The notes under the pieces are model-generated. The model searched no databases. It was given only the letters and a program-made list of their open reading frames with translations, and was not told where the DNA came from. The position numbers were made by a program, and so were the translations under genes. From contig OY760624.1 of the NCBI GenBank assembly GCA_963663775.1, forward strand, positions 496,001 to 560,000: 64,000 nt of DNA. Direction: 5' to 3'. Numbering within the stretch: the first letter of the stretch is position 1; every line of letters starts with the position of its first letter. Shown here piece after piece: positions 41,702 through 49,967 of the stretch. This stretch comes from G963663775 sp963663775. GTDB lineage: Bacteria > Bacillota > Clostridia > Oscillospirales > Butyricicoccaceae.

Positions 41702-42393
41702 TGCACGCAATCTTCCAATCCCCCTTGCTTTGGCTGGCGCTTTCTGTGCTTGCCTATGAAATCGGTCTGGAAATCCATCGGCGACTGCAAACCCCCATCG
41801 CCAATCCGCTGTTGATTGCAACCCTACTGATGAGTGCACTTTTGCTGAGCACCAACATTTCCACCGATACCTACAACATCGGGGGGCAATTCATTTCCAT
41901 GTTTTTGACCCCTGCGACCGTGGCACTTGCCGTACCGATTTATCGGCAACTCGAGGTATTGCGAGCGCATCTTCTGCCGATTTTGGCAGGTGCACTGGTG
42001 GGTTCGCTCACCTCACTTGGCAGTGTGTTTTTGCTGTGCCGTTTGTTTGGTCTGCCTAAAAACATTTTAATGTCCCTGCTGCCGAAATCCGTCACCACGC
42101 CAATTGGCGTTTCGGTTTCGCAAATGCTGGGCGGCATTCCGGCGATTACGGCACTCTCCATCATCATTACAGGCTTGTTTGGTGCCGTTGTGCTGCCGGC
42201 GTTTCTCAAGCTGCTGCACATACAGCATCCGGTGTCCGTTGGCATTTCCATCGGCACCTCTGCCCATGCTGTGGGCACTTCCCGTGCCATCCAGTTGGGG
42301 GAAGCCGAGGGCGCAATGAGCGGACTTGCCATCGGTATTGCTGGCTTGATGACGGCGCTCATTGCTTCGATTGGTTCTCTGTTTTTATCGTGA
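41701..42393 (+). CDS. lrgB: CidB/LrgB family membrane protein
   Basis: The 230-aa polytopic protein has NPLLIATLLMSALLL, FLTPATVALAVPIYRQ, LLPKSVTTPIGVSVS and SAHAVGTSRAIQLGEAEGAMSG, the conserved LrgB blocks, with about six membrane segments. It is the third gene of a tightly overlapping DUF4364-lrgA-lrgB operon. LrgB is known as the partner of LrgA. Confidence 0.92.
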   Translation: MHAIFQSPLLWLALSVLAYEIGLEIHRRLQTPIANPLLIATLLMSALLLSTNISTDTYNIGGQFISMFLTPATVALAVPIYRQLEVLRAHLLPILAGALVGSLTSLGSVFLLCRLFGLPKNILMSLLPKSVTTPIGVSVSQMLGGIPAITALSIIITGLFGAVVLPAFLKLLHIQHPVSVGISIGTSAHAVGTSRAIQLGEAEGAMSGLAIGIAGLMTALIASIGSLFLS

Positions 42394-42439
42394 ATCGGTG
42401 CAAATCGTGCGTATTTTGCCTGTATTTTCACGCTTTTCC

Positions 42440-42468
42440 TTGTAATGTTCTATCAAAACTGCTATACT
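42440..42468 (+). promoter_or_regulatory. Promoter of pyrE
   Basis: TTGTAA (42440-42445), 17-base spacer, TATACT (42463-42468). No PyrR-type hairpin follows; the leader is only about 30 bases. Confidence 0.65.
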
Positions 42469-42502
42469 GAATCTAAAAAACACAGAAAAGGATGGTTTTC
42501 AC

Positions 42503-43165
42503 ATGCTGTCAACCGCAAAAAAAGATTTTATTGAATTTATGATGGGTGCGGATGTGCTCCGTTTTGGAGATTTCACCACCAAAAGCGGCAGAAAAACCCC
42601 GTATTTCGTCAACACCGGCAACTATAAAACAGGTATGCAAAGCGCAAAGCTCGGTCAGTTTTATGCGGCAATGGTGAAAGAAACCCTCGGCAGCGAGTTT
42701 GATGCCATTTTCGGACCCGCTTACAAGGGCATACCGCTTGCAACCTCTGTTTCCTGCGCTTTGGCTCGTGATTTTGACATCGACAAGCCGTTTTTCTTCA
42801 ACCGCAAGGAAGCAAAAGACCATGGCGAAGGCGGCTCTATCGTCGGCTACAAGCCTGCTGACGGCGACCGCATCATTATCATCGAAGATGTCATCACCGC
42901 TGGCACAGCCATTCGGGAAACCATGCCCGTTTTGACCGGCTGCGCAGATGTGCAGGTGACCGATATGTTTATCTCCGTCAACCGCTGTGAAGTCGGCACA
43001 ACGCCCGGCAAAACCGCTGTGATGGAAGTCGGCGAAGAATTCGGCATCAAGGTTCATTCCCTCATCACCGTTGCAGATATTCATGCCTACCTCAAGGCAC
43101 AGGGCACTTACGGCGACATCCTGCCTGCAATGGAAGCCTATATGCAGCAGTACTGTGTGCTGTAA
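42503..43165 (+). CDS. pyrE: Orotate phosphoribosyltransferase
   Basis: Joins orotate and PRPP to form OMP, the substrate of PyrF. The 220-aa protein has FTTKSGRKTPYFVNTG, FGPAYKGIPLA and the PRPP motif IIIIEDVITAGTAIRE. AAAGGA precedes the ATG. It stands alone, 42 kb from pyrR-pyrF, with its own promoter, so it is not under the same attenuator. Confidence 0.95.
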   Translation: MLSTAKKDFIEFMMGADVLRFGDFTTKSGRKTPYFVNTGNYKTGMQSAKLGQFYAAMVKETLGSEFDAIFGPAYKGIPLATSVSCALARDFDIDKPFFFNRKEAKDHGEGGSIVGYKPADGDRIIIIEDVITAGTAIRETMPVLTGCADVQVTDMFISVNRCEVGTTPGKTAVMEVGEEFGIKVHSLITVADIHAYLKAQGTYGDILPAMEAYMQQYCVL

Positions 43166-43180
43166 AGTTCGCAAAAAGAC

Positions 43181-43209
43181 TTGCTTTACATCGATTCTGA
43201 TGCTATACT
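43181..43209 (+). promoter_or_regulatory. Promoter of the pheST T-box transcript
   Basis: TTGCTT (43181-43186), 17-base spacer, TATACT (43204-43209). Confidence 0.7.
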
Positions 43210-43214
43210 GAAAC

Positions 43215-43481
43215 AGTTAATAGATTTGCGATGAACAGGAAAAGTAATCTGTCTGCATCTTGTCAGAGAACGGCGGTCATTGGCTGTAAACCGCCCCAAG
43301 ACGGCATCAGATGAAGTTCCCCTGCGAGCATCGGCACTGAACCCATGTACAGTAGGTGTTGACGGAGTCCTGCCACGTTATCGGCAGTCAATGAGTGTTC
43401 GCCCGTCTGGGCGGAAATCAGGGTGGTACCACGGAATGCATGCAGCCTTTCGTCCCTTGCTTTGGGGCGAAAGGCTTTTTT
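43215..43481 (+). promoter_or_regulatory. T-box leader, phenylalanine specifier
   Basis: A leader with the conserved T-box AGGGTGGTACCACGGA (43420-43435), a stem I region containing GATGAACAGGAAAAGTAA (K-turn and AGTAA-type elements), a candidate specifier TTC (Phe) at 43317-43319 and a terminator at 43445-43481. Uncharged tRNA-Phe binding should promote read-through into pheS. Confidence 0.93.
43445..43481 (+). terminator. T-box terminator before pheS
   Basis: GCCTTTCG (43445-43452) pairs with CGAAAGGC (43468-43475), followed by six T. It competes with the antiterminator formed by the T-box sequence. Confidence 0.9.
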
Positions 43482-43514
43482 GTCCTATATCATTCGTTTA
43501 AGGAGTGTTTTCCC

Positions 43515-44534
43515 ATGAAAGAAAAGCTGCAAAGTATTTTGCAACGTGCAAATGAAAGTTTGCAAAGCATCGCTTCTGCCAAAGAGCTCGATGACCTTCG
43601 TGTCCAGTTCCTTGGCAAAAAAGGCGAACTGACCGCATTGCTCAAGGGCATGCGAGATTTGTCCGCAGAAGAACGTCCACTCGCCGGACAAATGGTTAAC
43701 GATGTTCGTGCAACCATTGAAACTGCATTGGAAAAGCAAAAAACGGCCATCGAAAATGCTGCAATGGCTGCCAAGCTTGCCAGCGAAACCATCGATGTCA
43801 CACAGCCAGGCACACCCATGGCGGTCGGCAAGCGTCATCCGCTTTCCATCGTGCTGGACGAAGTCAAGGACAGCTTCATCGGTCTTGGCTTTTCCATCGC
43901 AGAAGGTCCTGAAGTGGAATTTGATTATTACAACTTCGAGGCATTGAATATCCCCAAAAATCATCCCGCACGTGATTCACAGGACACTTTCTATATTTCT
44001 GACAATGTGGTGCTGCGCACGCAAACCTCTCCTGTACAGGTGCGCACCATGGAGCAGCAAAAGCCGCCGATTCGCATCATTGCGCCCGGTCGTGTCTACC
44101 GTTCCGATGCAGTCGATGCCACCCACTCGCCCCTGTTCCACCAAATCGAAGGATTGGTGGTTGACAAAGACATTCGCATGAGTGACCTCAAGGGTATTTT
44201 GGAGCTGTTCGCAAAGCAGCTGTACGGCGAAGACACGGTTGTACGCTTCCGCCCGCACCACTTCCCGTTCACCGAACCATCTGCCGAAATGGACATCCAG
44301 TGCTTCCAGTGTCATGGTGAAGGCTGCCGTTTGTGCAAAGGCGAGGGCTGGATTGAAATTTTGGGCTGTGGTATGGTGCACCCGAAGGTGTTGGAAGCCT
44401 GCAACATTGACCCGGAAGTATATTCCGGTTATGCGTTCGGCATTGGTCTGGAACGCATCGTGATGGGACGCTATAAGATTGACGACATCCGTTTGTTCTA
44501 TGAAAACGATGTCCGCTTTCTGCATCAATTTTAA
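43515..44534 (+). CDS. pheS: Phenylalanyl-tRNA synthetase alpha subunit
   Basis: Catalytic subunit of the (alpha-beta)2 enzyme that charges tRNA-Phe. The 339-aa protein has an N-terminal coiled coil (~1-80), then class II motifs: HPLSIVLDEVKDSF, DTFYI, GRVYRSDAVDATHSPLFHQ (motif 2) and FGIGLERIVMG (motif 3). AAGGAG lies 9 bases before the ATG at 43515; the open frame extends further up but only into the T-box. Followed 43 bases later by pheT. Confidence 0.97.
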   Translation: MKEKLQSILQRANESLQSIASAKELDDLRVQFLGKKGELTALLKGMRDLSAEERPLAGQMVNDVRATIETALEKQKTAIENAAMAAKLASETIDVTQPGTPMAVGKRHPLSIVLDEVKDSFIGLGFSIAEGPEVEFDYYNFEALNIPKNHPARDSQDTFYISDNVVLRTQTSPVQVRTMEQQKPPIRIIAPGRVYRSDAVDATHSPLFHQIEGLVVDKDIRMSDLKGILELFAKQLYGEDTVVRFRPHHFPFTEPSAEMDIQCFQCHGEGCRLCKGEGWIEILGCGMVHPKVLEACNIDPEVYSGYAFGIGLERIVMGRYKIDDIRLFYENDVRFLHQF

Positions 44535-44577
44535 CTTTTTGGTGCGTTCTATCATCAAAACAAGGAGGAAATAAAAG

Positions 44578-46983
44578 ATGAAACTGCCATTTTCCTGGCT
44601 TTCTGCATATGTCAATATCGATGGCATCTCTCCCAAGGAATATGATGCCAAGCTGACCATGTCCGGCTCAAAGGTTGAAGAAGTGGTCTATCTCGGGGAA
44701 GAAATCTGCAACGTAGTGACAGGTGAAATTTTGCAGGTCGAAAAGCACCCAGACTCCGACCATCTCATGATTTGTCAGCTGCAGGTTGGGCAAGATGCAC
44801 CCGTGCAGATTGTAACCGGTGCGCCCAATATCACACCAGATACTGTGGGACGGATTTGTCCGGTTGCGCTGCACAAATCCACCCTGCCCGGCGGCATTAA
44901 AATCACCAAGGGCAAGCTGCGTGGCGTGGTGTCAAACGGCATGATGTGTTCCTTTGGCGAGCTTGGTTTGGACCACGGCTGTGTACCCTATGCCGATGAA
45001 AACGGCATTCTGCTGCTGCCAGTGGGCACAAAAGTGGGGGAAGATATTCGCAACGTACTGGGACTGGATGACTATGTTGCAGATTTTGAAATCACTTCCA
45101 ACCGTCCGGACTGCCTGTCTGTGATTGGTTTGGCACGGGAAACCGCCGCCACCTTCGACCGCCCGCTCAATCTGAACACACCGTCTGTCAAGGGCAGCGG
45201 CGATGCGATTGCAAACTATCTTTCCGTGGACGTACAGGAGCCGACCCTCTGCCCCCGTTACACTGCAAAAGTTGTCAAAAATATCAAAATTGAGCCTTCT
45301 CCTGCATGGATGCGAGAGCGTTTGTTTGCGGCAGGTGTGCGCCCCATTAACAACATTGTTGACATCACCAACTATGTCATGCTGGAATATGGTCAGCCGA
45401 TGCATGCCTTTGATTACGCTTGCCTGTCGGACAGTAAAATTGTGGTGCGCCGTCCGCAGGAAAACGAAACCATCCAGACTTTGGACGGACAAGAGCGGCC
45501 GATTACTGGCGAGATGCTCGCCATCTGCGATGGCACAAAGCCTGTTGCGGTTGCCGGTGTCATGGGCGGTGCAAATTCCGAAATCACCGATACCACCCAA
45601 ACCGTGGTCTTTGAATCTGCCTGCTTCCATGGTGCTATGGTGCGCTTAACCGCCAAAGCACTTGGCATGCGCACGGAATCCTCCAGCCGCTTTGAAAAGG
45701 GCTTGGATGCACAAAACACCCTGCCCGCTCTGCTGCGTGCCTGTGAACTGATTGAAGAACTCGGCGCAGGCGACGTGGTAGACGGCATCATTGATGTGGA
45801 TTTCTCCGATGCCACGCCGCGCCGTGTTCCCTTCACGCCCGACCACATCAACGGACTTCTTGGTACCCAAATTTCCAGAGAAGACCAGATTGCCTATCTC
45901 CGTCGTCTGGATTTCGCTGTCGAGGGTGATGAAGTCATTGTGCCTTCGTTCCGCATCGACATTGAGCGCATGTGCGATGTTGCCGAAGAAGTGGCACGCA
46001 TGTTTGGCTATGACAATATCCCCACCACGCTGTATGCCGGCGAAACCGTGCAGGGCGGTCTAACACCCAAGCAGCAGCTGGAGCGCACCGTTGGCATGAT
46101 TTGCCGCACCGCAGGCTTTGATGAAGCGCTGACCCATTCGTTCATCAGCCCCAAATATTATGATGAAATCGGTCTTTCCGCAGAGGATGCGGGCCGTATT
46201 TCCACAACAATTACCAATCCGCTTGGGGAAGATTTCAGCGTCATGCGCACCACTGTTCTGCCCTCCATCCTATCTGCTCTGGCACATAACCGTGCACACC
46301 GCAACCCCACCGCAAGCCTGTATGAGCTTGGCATGGTCTATGCGCCCGTGGTCAAGGATGGCAAAGCGGATGCCAGTGCATTGCCCACGGAATCTCGTAT
46401 TTTGACCCTTGCCTCCTATGGAACACTGGATTTCTTCCAACTGAAAGGCATTTTAGAGGCGCTATTTGCAGAACTCAACATCTCCAACATGCGTTTCGCC
46501 GCCATTTTGGACAATCCTTCCTATCATCCCGGTCGCTGTGCAGGGATCTATTGCGGAGACGTGCAGCTCGGTGTATTCGGCACGATTCACCCCACGGTTT
46601 CCAAACGATATGGTTTGACCGATGTGCAGGCTGCAGAGCTTTCCATGGACAAGCTGTTTGCCGCAGCGGACTCCCAGAAGCTATATCGTGCTCTGCCGAA
46701 GTTCCCAGCATCCACCCGTGACATCGCCGTGGTGGTCGATGTGCAGACCACAGCCGCCGCACTGGAAGCATGCATTCGCAAAGCAGCAGGTAGCATTCTG
46801 GAAGATGTTCGCCTATTTGACATTTATCAAGGTGCCAACATTCCAGACGGCAAAAAGAGCATGGCATATTCCATGATTCTGCGTGCACAAGACCGCACTT
46901 TGACCGATGAAGAGTGTGACAATGCGATGCGCAGTGCAATTGATGCCCTGCAAAAAGAATTTCACGCAATTTTACGTGCATAA
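44578..46983 (+). CDS. pheT: Phenylalanyl-tRNA synthetase beta subunit
   Basis: The 801-aa protein has the expected domain order: N-terminal tRNA-binding EMAP-like OB fold (HPDSDHLMICQLQVG, about 58-72), B3/4 editing domain with PRYTAKVVKNIKIEP and NNIVDITNYVMLEYGQPMHAFD, B5 domain, class II-like core, and a C-terminal ferredoxin-like anticodon domain (PKFPASTRDIAVVVD). AAGGAGG precedes the ATG. Co-transcribed with pheS. Confidence 0.97.
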   Translation: MKLPFSWLSAYVNIDGISPKEYDAKLTMSGSKVEEVVYLGEEICNVVTGEILQVEKHPDSDHLMICQLQVGQDAPVQIVTGAPNITPDTVGRICPVALHKSTLPGGIKITKGKLRGVVSNGMMCSFGELGLDHGCVPYADENGILLLPVGTKVGEDIRNVLGLDDYVADFEITSNRPDCLSVIGLARETAATFDRPLNLNTPSVKGSGDAIANYLSVDVQEPTLCPRYTAKVVKNIKIEPSPAWMRERLFAAGVRPINNIVDITNYVMLEYGQPMHAFDYACLSDSKIVVRRPQENETIQTLDGQERPITGEMLAICDGTKPVAVAGVMGGANSEITDTTQTVVFESACFHGAMVRLTAKALGMRTESSSRFEKGLDAQNTLPALLRACELIEELGAGDVVDGIIDVDFSDATPRRVPFTPDHINGLLGTQISREDQIAYLRRLDFAVEGDEVIVPSFRIDIERMCDVAEEVARMFGYDNIPTTLYAGETVQGGLTPKQQLERTVGMICRTAGFDEALTHSFISPKYYDEIGLSAEDAGRISTTITNPLGEDFSVMRTTVLPSILSALAHNRAHRNPTASLYELGMVYAPVVKDGKADASALPTESRILTLASYGTLDFFQLKGILEALFAELNISNMRFAAILDNPSYHPGRCAGIYCGDVQLGVFGTIHPTVSKRYGLTDVQAAELSMDKLFAAADSQKLYRALPKFPASTRDIAVVVDVQTTAAALEACIRKAAGSILEDVRLFDIYQGANIPDGKKSMAYSMILRAQDRTLTDEECDNAMRSAIDALQKEFHAILRA

Positions 46984-47067
46984 TCTCTTTACTTTTTATG
47001 CAATCTGTATTATGCTATAACCATATAGAGAGATTTTTCTAGATACAATAGAAGGGGGGCAGCTTGC

Positions 47068-47313
47068 ATGCTCGACGGAACCAGAAAATTCAGCCTTGCA
47101 GACGATGCGGATAAAGAAATGAAACGCACGCTGATTACAGTGTATGATGCACTGAAAGAAAAAGGATACAACCCCATCAATCAGATTGTTGGTTATCTTC
47201 TTTCTGAAGACCCCACTTATATCACCAATCACAACAATGCACGTAGCTTGATTCGCAAAATCGACCGCGATGAATTGATGCAGGAATTGGTACAACGCTA
47301 TTTAGAGAGCTGA
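47068..47313 (+). CDS. ireB: IreB family regulatory protein (UPF0297)
   Basis: The 81-aa protein (TRKFSLADDADKEMKRTLITV, EKGYNPINQIVGYLLSEDPTYI in part) matches IreB, a small substrate of the PASTA kinase IreK that affects cell-wall stress tolerance in Enterococcus. In many Firmicutes it neighbours ruvX and DUF1292 genes; these are not present here. AAGGGGGG precedes the ATG. It is followed by a strong terminator. Confidence 0.92.
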   Translation: MLDGTRKFSLADDADKEMKRTLITVYDALKEKGYNPINQIVGYLLSEDPTYITNHNNARSLIRKIDRDELMQELVQRYLES

Positions 47314-47334
47314 TTTCTGCAATAGGATACAGAA

Positions 47335-47370
47335 AAAAAGAAGAGGACGAAAATTCGTCCTCTTCTTTTT
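47335..47370 (+). terminator. Terminator after ireB
   Basis: A 16-bp stem (47335-47350 with 47355-47370) with a 4-base loop and a T run. Confidence 0.9.
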
Positions 47371-47384
47371 CATGACAGCAACAA

Positions 47385-47412
47385 AAAAACAGACGGAAAT
47401 CCGTCTGTTTTT
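47385..47412 (-). terminator. Terminator after rpmE
   Basis: A 12-bp stem (47385-47396 with 47401-47412) and a 4-base loop, followed by T on the minus strand, 13 bases after the rpmE stop. Confidence 0.85.
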
Positions 47413-47425
47413 CATCAAATCGTGA

Positions 47426-47629
47426 TTACTTATCGAGATTGAATCTCTTCTTAAAGCGGTCAACACGTCCGCCGGTATCGATCAGCTTCTGCTTACCGGT
47501 GAAGAACGGATGGCACTTCGAGCAGATGTCCACAACGATATTTTCCTTTGTGGAGCCAGTCTCAATCACATTCCCGCAAGCGCAACGAATCGTTGTCTGC
47601 TCGTACTTAGGATGGATACCTTCCTTCAT
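47426..47629 (-). CDS. rpmE: 50S ribosomal protein L31 (zinc-binding form)
   Basis: The 67-aa protein has four zinc-ligand cysteines at 16, 18, 36 and 39 (RCACGN and ICSKCHP), so it is the C+ type, which Zur-controlled C- paralogues replace under zinc shortage in some species. TGGRVDRFKKRF marks the rRNA-binding C-terminus. AGAGGTGA precedes the ATG. It has its own promoter and terminator. Confidence 0.97.
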   Translation of the reverse strand: MKEGIHPKYEQTTIRCACGNVIETGSTKENIVVDICSKCHPFFTGKQKLIDTGGRVDRFKKRFNLDK

Positions 47630-47673
47630 GCTTGTTTCACCTCTTTCCGCATTAGCCTAACAGTCATAAAGCT

Positions 47674-47702
47674 ATGATACCACATTGTGTCGCAAAGTGC
47701 AA
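47674..47702 (-). promoter_or_regulatory. Promoter of rpmE
   Basis: Minus-strand TTGCAC (47697-47702), 17-base spacer, TATCAT (47674-47679). Confidence 0.65.
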
Positions 47703-47709
47703 GCTTTTT

Positions 47710-47892
47710 TTATGAGGATGTATGGGAATTTCCTTCATTGTAGCTGCCGTTATAGCTGCCTACCGTTATCTTTTGAAATGGTGAAACCAAAATACCCGCC
47801 AGAAATCCGCCAAAACCCGCTAATATGAGCAACATAACCCGTTCAGAGGCGGTTCGTTCTTCTCCAAAAAGCCATAAAAAACATTTCTTCAT
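47710..47892 (-). CDS. Small membrane protein downstream of luxS
   Basis: The 60-aa protein is not recognised. It has one membrane segment (about residues 19-38: VMLLILAGFGGFLAGILVSP) and a short polar Asn/Ser/Tyr-rich tail with NGSYNEGNS. GAGGG lies 8-9 bases before the ATG. It starts 13 bases after the luxS stop on the same strand and is probably co-transcribed. Any link to the methyl cycle or signalling is only positional. Confidence 0.6.
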   Translation of the reverse strand: MKKCFLWLFGEERTASERVMLLILAGFGGFLAGILVSPFQKITVGSYNGSYNEGNSHTSS

Positions 47893-47905
47893 CTTCGATT
47901 CCCTC

Positions 47906-48376
47906 TTATGCCGGATAGACCAATTGTTCCACCTGCCAGTTCCGCAAAACCACCTGCATGGTTTTTGCAATGGCTCTTGCGCCAATCAAATCATGCTCCT
48001 GATAGTTGCCGCATTCCGGACGGCTGACTCCCGGCACTGCGCCCGTAAAATCTGCCACAAAATCCATCGTGCTGCGCATCAGCGCAATGGCATCCTGCGT
48101 GGTCATGGAACGCACCAAAAAATAAAAACCGGTACGGCAGCCCATGGGTCCGCAATAAATAATCTGGTCACTCCACGCAGAGTTTCGTGTATAGGTTGCA
48201 AACAGGTGCTCAAACGTATGCATCGCACCGTTTGCCAAATATTCGCCTCCGTTTGGTGTTACAACACGAATATCGTACGTGGTAATGTCGCCGTCTACAC
48301 GAGAGATGTACATGCCCGGCATCAAAACATCATGATTTACCGCAAAGCTGGCGATTCTTTGTAAATTCTCTGCCAT
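47906..48376 (-). CDS. luxS: S-ribosylhomocysteine lyase
   Basis: Splits S-ribosylhomocysteine into homocysteine and DPD, the precursor of autoinducer-2. The 156-aa protein has the metal site HTFEH at residues 53-57 (His53, Glu56, His57), Cys80 in GPMGCRTGFY, and PECGNYQEHDL. Start at 48376. It is divergent from mtnN, whose product makes its substrate, and their promoters overlap. Confidence 0.97.
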   Translation of the reverse strand: MAENLQRIASFAVNHDVLMPGMYISRVDGDITTYDIRVVTPNGGEYLANGAMHTFEHLFATYTRNSAWSDQIIYCGPMGCRTGFYFLVRSMTTQDAIALMRSTMDFVADFTGAVPGVSRPECGNYQEHDLIGARAIAKTMQVVLRNWQVEQLVYPA

Positions 48377-48420
48377 ACCGTTCTGCCCTCCAAATTTTTA
48401 TCTTTTTCGCTTCCTTAATA

Positions 48421-48448
48421 ATTATACCAGTTTTCTTGACGGACGCAA
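48421..48448 (-). promoter_or_regulatory. Promoter of luxS
   Basis: Minus-strand TATAAT (48421-48426) with a TTGCGT (48443-48448) at 16-base spacing. It overlaps the divergent mtnN promoter. Confidence 0.6.
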
Positions 48449-48465
48449 CCCCTTCCCTGTATACT
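48436..48465 (+). promoter_or_regulatory. Promoter of mtnN
   Basis: TTGACG (48436-48441), 18-base spacer, TATACT (48460-48465). Its -35 lies inside the luxS spacer, so both polymerases cannot bind together. Confidence 0.65.
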
Positions 48466-48497
48466 AGAAGAAAAAAAACGTAAAGGAAGATTAGTAC

Positions 48498-49187
48498 ATG
48501 GTTTGGGGAATTTTAGGAGCTTTAGACACTGAGGTTGCACTCATCTGCGAAAAGATGCAGACCGAACGCACAGAATCCATGTTCGGCACAACCTTTCATG
48601 TGGGCACAATCGCAGGGCAGTCCGTGGTTGTGGTGTGCTGCGGCATCGGCAAAGTCAATGCGGCTGCCTGCACCACCACCATGATGCAGCGTTTTGGCGC
48701 AGACTGCATCGTTAATGTGGGCATTGCAGGTGCCATGGCGCATGGTCTGCAGGTGCTCGATGTTGTGGCGGCAACCGAAGTGGGCTTTCATGACCAAGAT
48801 GCCATTATGCTCAAATATTATCCGTCACGTGCCTTTTTTGAAACGGATGCAGCCCTGTGCAAGCTTTGCCGTGATGCATATGCCGCACTTGACTTTGCAC
48901 GCCCGTTGACCGAAGGCCGCATCGTATCCGGTGACGTGTTCGTTTCTGACCGCACCACCCGTGACTGTATCAACAACACCTACCATCCTGCCTGCGTGGA
49001 GATGGAGGGTGCTTCTATTGGTCACGTCAGCTTCATGCACGAAAAGCCGTTTCTGGTCATTCGCACCATGTCTGATACTGCTGATGATGAAGCAGCGCAA
49101 ACCTATGATGATTTTATGGACCGTGCGGCGCACCAAAGCGCACGTATCATCCTCAAAATGCTCGACCTTGCATCCACAACTGCATAA
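48498..49187 (+). CDS. mtnN: 5'-methylthioadenosine/S-adenosylhomocysteine nucleosidase
   Basis: Hydrolyses SAH to adenine and S-ribosylhomocysteine (the LuxS substrate) and also MTA. The 229-aa protein has Glu12 in GALDTEVALI, GIAGAMAHGLQVLDVV, the VEMEGASIGHV loop and catalytic Asp in TMSDTADDEA. Its own promoter overlaps the luxS promoter; a terminator follows. Confidence 0.96.
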   Translation: MVWGILGALDTEVALICEKMQTERTESMFGTTFHVGTIAGQSVVVVCCGIGKVNAAACTTTMMQRFGADCIVNVGIAGAMAHGLQVLDVVAATEVGFHDQDAIMLKYYPSRAFFETDAALCKLCRDAYAALDFARPLTEGRIVSGDVFVSDRTTRDCINNTYHPACVEMEGASIGHVSFMHEKPFLVIRTMSDTADDEAAQTYDDFMDRAAHQSARIILKMLDLASTTA

Positions 49188-49200
49188 CAGTACGCTCGTG

Positions 49201-49236
49201 CACCGCCTTTCCTCCAGAGGGCGGTGTTTCTTTTCT
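49201..49236 (+). terminator. Terminator after mtnN
   Basis: CACCGCC (49201-49207) pairs with GGCGGTG (49220-49226), followed by a T-rich tract. Confidence 0.75.
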
Positions 49237-49239
49237 CTA

Positions 49240-49271
49240 TTGTAAACCTTTTTATTGACTTTGGTTTACTA
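49240..49271 (+). promoter_or_regulatory. BirA operator (biotin box)
   Basis: TTGTAAACC (49240-49248), 14 bases, GGTTTACTA (49263-49271), very close to the Firmicutes BirA consensus. It overlaps the bioY -35, so biotinyl-AMP-BirA should repress. Confidence 0.88.
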
Positions 49272-49283
49272 TGGCAGTATACT
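49255..49283 (+). promoter_or_regulatory. Promoter of bioY
   Basis: TTGACT (49255-49260), 17-base spacer, TATACT (49278-49283), inside the BirA box region. Confidence 0.85.
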
Positions 49284-49318
49284 GTGCATAGTAACATTTT
49301 TACAAAGGAGCTTTTTTC

Positions 49319-49855
49319 ATGAAGATTCGTTCTTTGGTGCTTTGCGCACTTCTCGCAGCGCTCACCGCTGTGCTCTCCCAGCTTTCCATCCCCTTGCCAG
49401 GCATGGTACCCATCAACCTCGCCATGCTGTCTGTCTGTCTTTGCGGGGCATTGCTTGGCGCAAAATTAGGTATTATCAGCCAGTTGGTCTATTTGTGCCT
49501 TGGATTGGTGGGCATCCCCGTGTTTGCCGGCTTTCGCGGGGGTCTCAGTGTACTGGCAGGTCCAACAGGCGGCTATCTGATTGGCTATGCGGTTGCGGCT
49601 TTTCTCATCGGATGGATTTTGCAGCAGAAACCCTCCAAACCCATGCTTCCCATCGCCATGGCAGTCGGTCTGCTTGCCTGCTATACACTCGGCACGGCGT
49701 GGTATATGCTGTCCACCTCCACTGCACTTGTTCCTGCCTTGACGGCATGTGTCCTGCCTTTTTTGCCGGGTGACGTGGTGAAAATCGTGGTTGCTTGTCT
49801 GGTTGCTGCACGCCTTGGCATCCTGCGGTATGCCACCCCCACGCAAACGACTTGA
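49319..49855 (+). CDS. bioY: Biotin ECF transporter S component BioY
   Basis: Membrane subunit for biotin uptake. The 178-aa protein has about six membrane segments, with IPLPGMVPINLAMLSVCLCG and FAGFRGGLSVLAGPTGGYLI, the two hallmark BioY blocks. AAAGGAG precedes the ATG. A BirA box at the promoter supports the substrate. No bio synthesis genes are seen, so the cell may be a biotin scavenger; the rest of the genome is not visible. Confidence 0.95.
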   Translation: MKIRSLVLCALLAALTAVLSQLSIPLPGMVPINLAMLSVCLCGALLGAKLGIISQLVYLCLGLVGIPVFAGFRGGLSVLAGPTGGYLIGYAVAAFLIGWILQQKPSKPMLPIAMAVGLLACYTLGTAWYMLSTSTALVPALTACVLPFLPGDVVKIVVACLVAARLGILRYATPTQTT

Positions 49856-49894
49856 AGCCTTTTCCTGCACATAGATTGCGCATCCTTTTGCATA

Positions 49895-49921
49895 CCTTGC
49901 CTGCTTTGTCGCATAGAATAG
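49895..49921 (+). promoter_or_regulatory. Possible sigma-K-type promoter of the spoVB-like gene
   Basis: AC (49895-49896), 16 bases, CATAGAATA (49913-49921) fits the sigma-K pattern AC-N16-CATANNNTA. No good sigma-A promoter is seen here. The pattern is short and can arise by chance. Confidence 0.35.
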
Positions 49922-49967
49922 CTGGGGCGATGCCCTGCCATTTGAATGACAAAGGATGTGGACTGCT

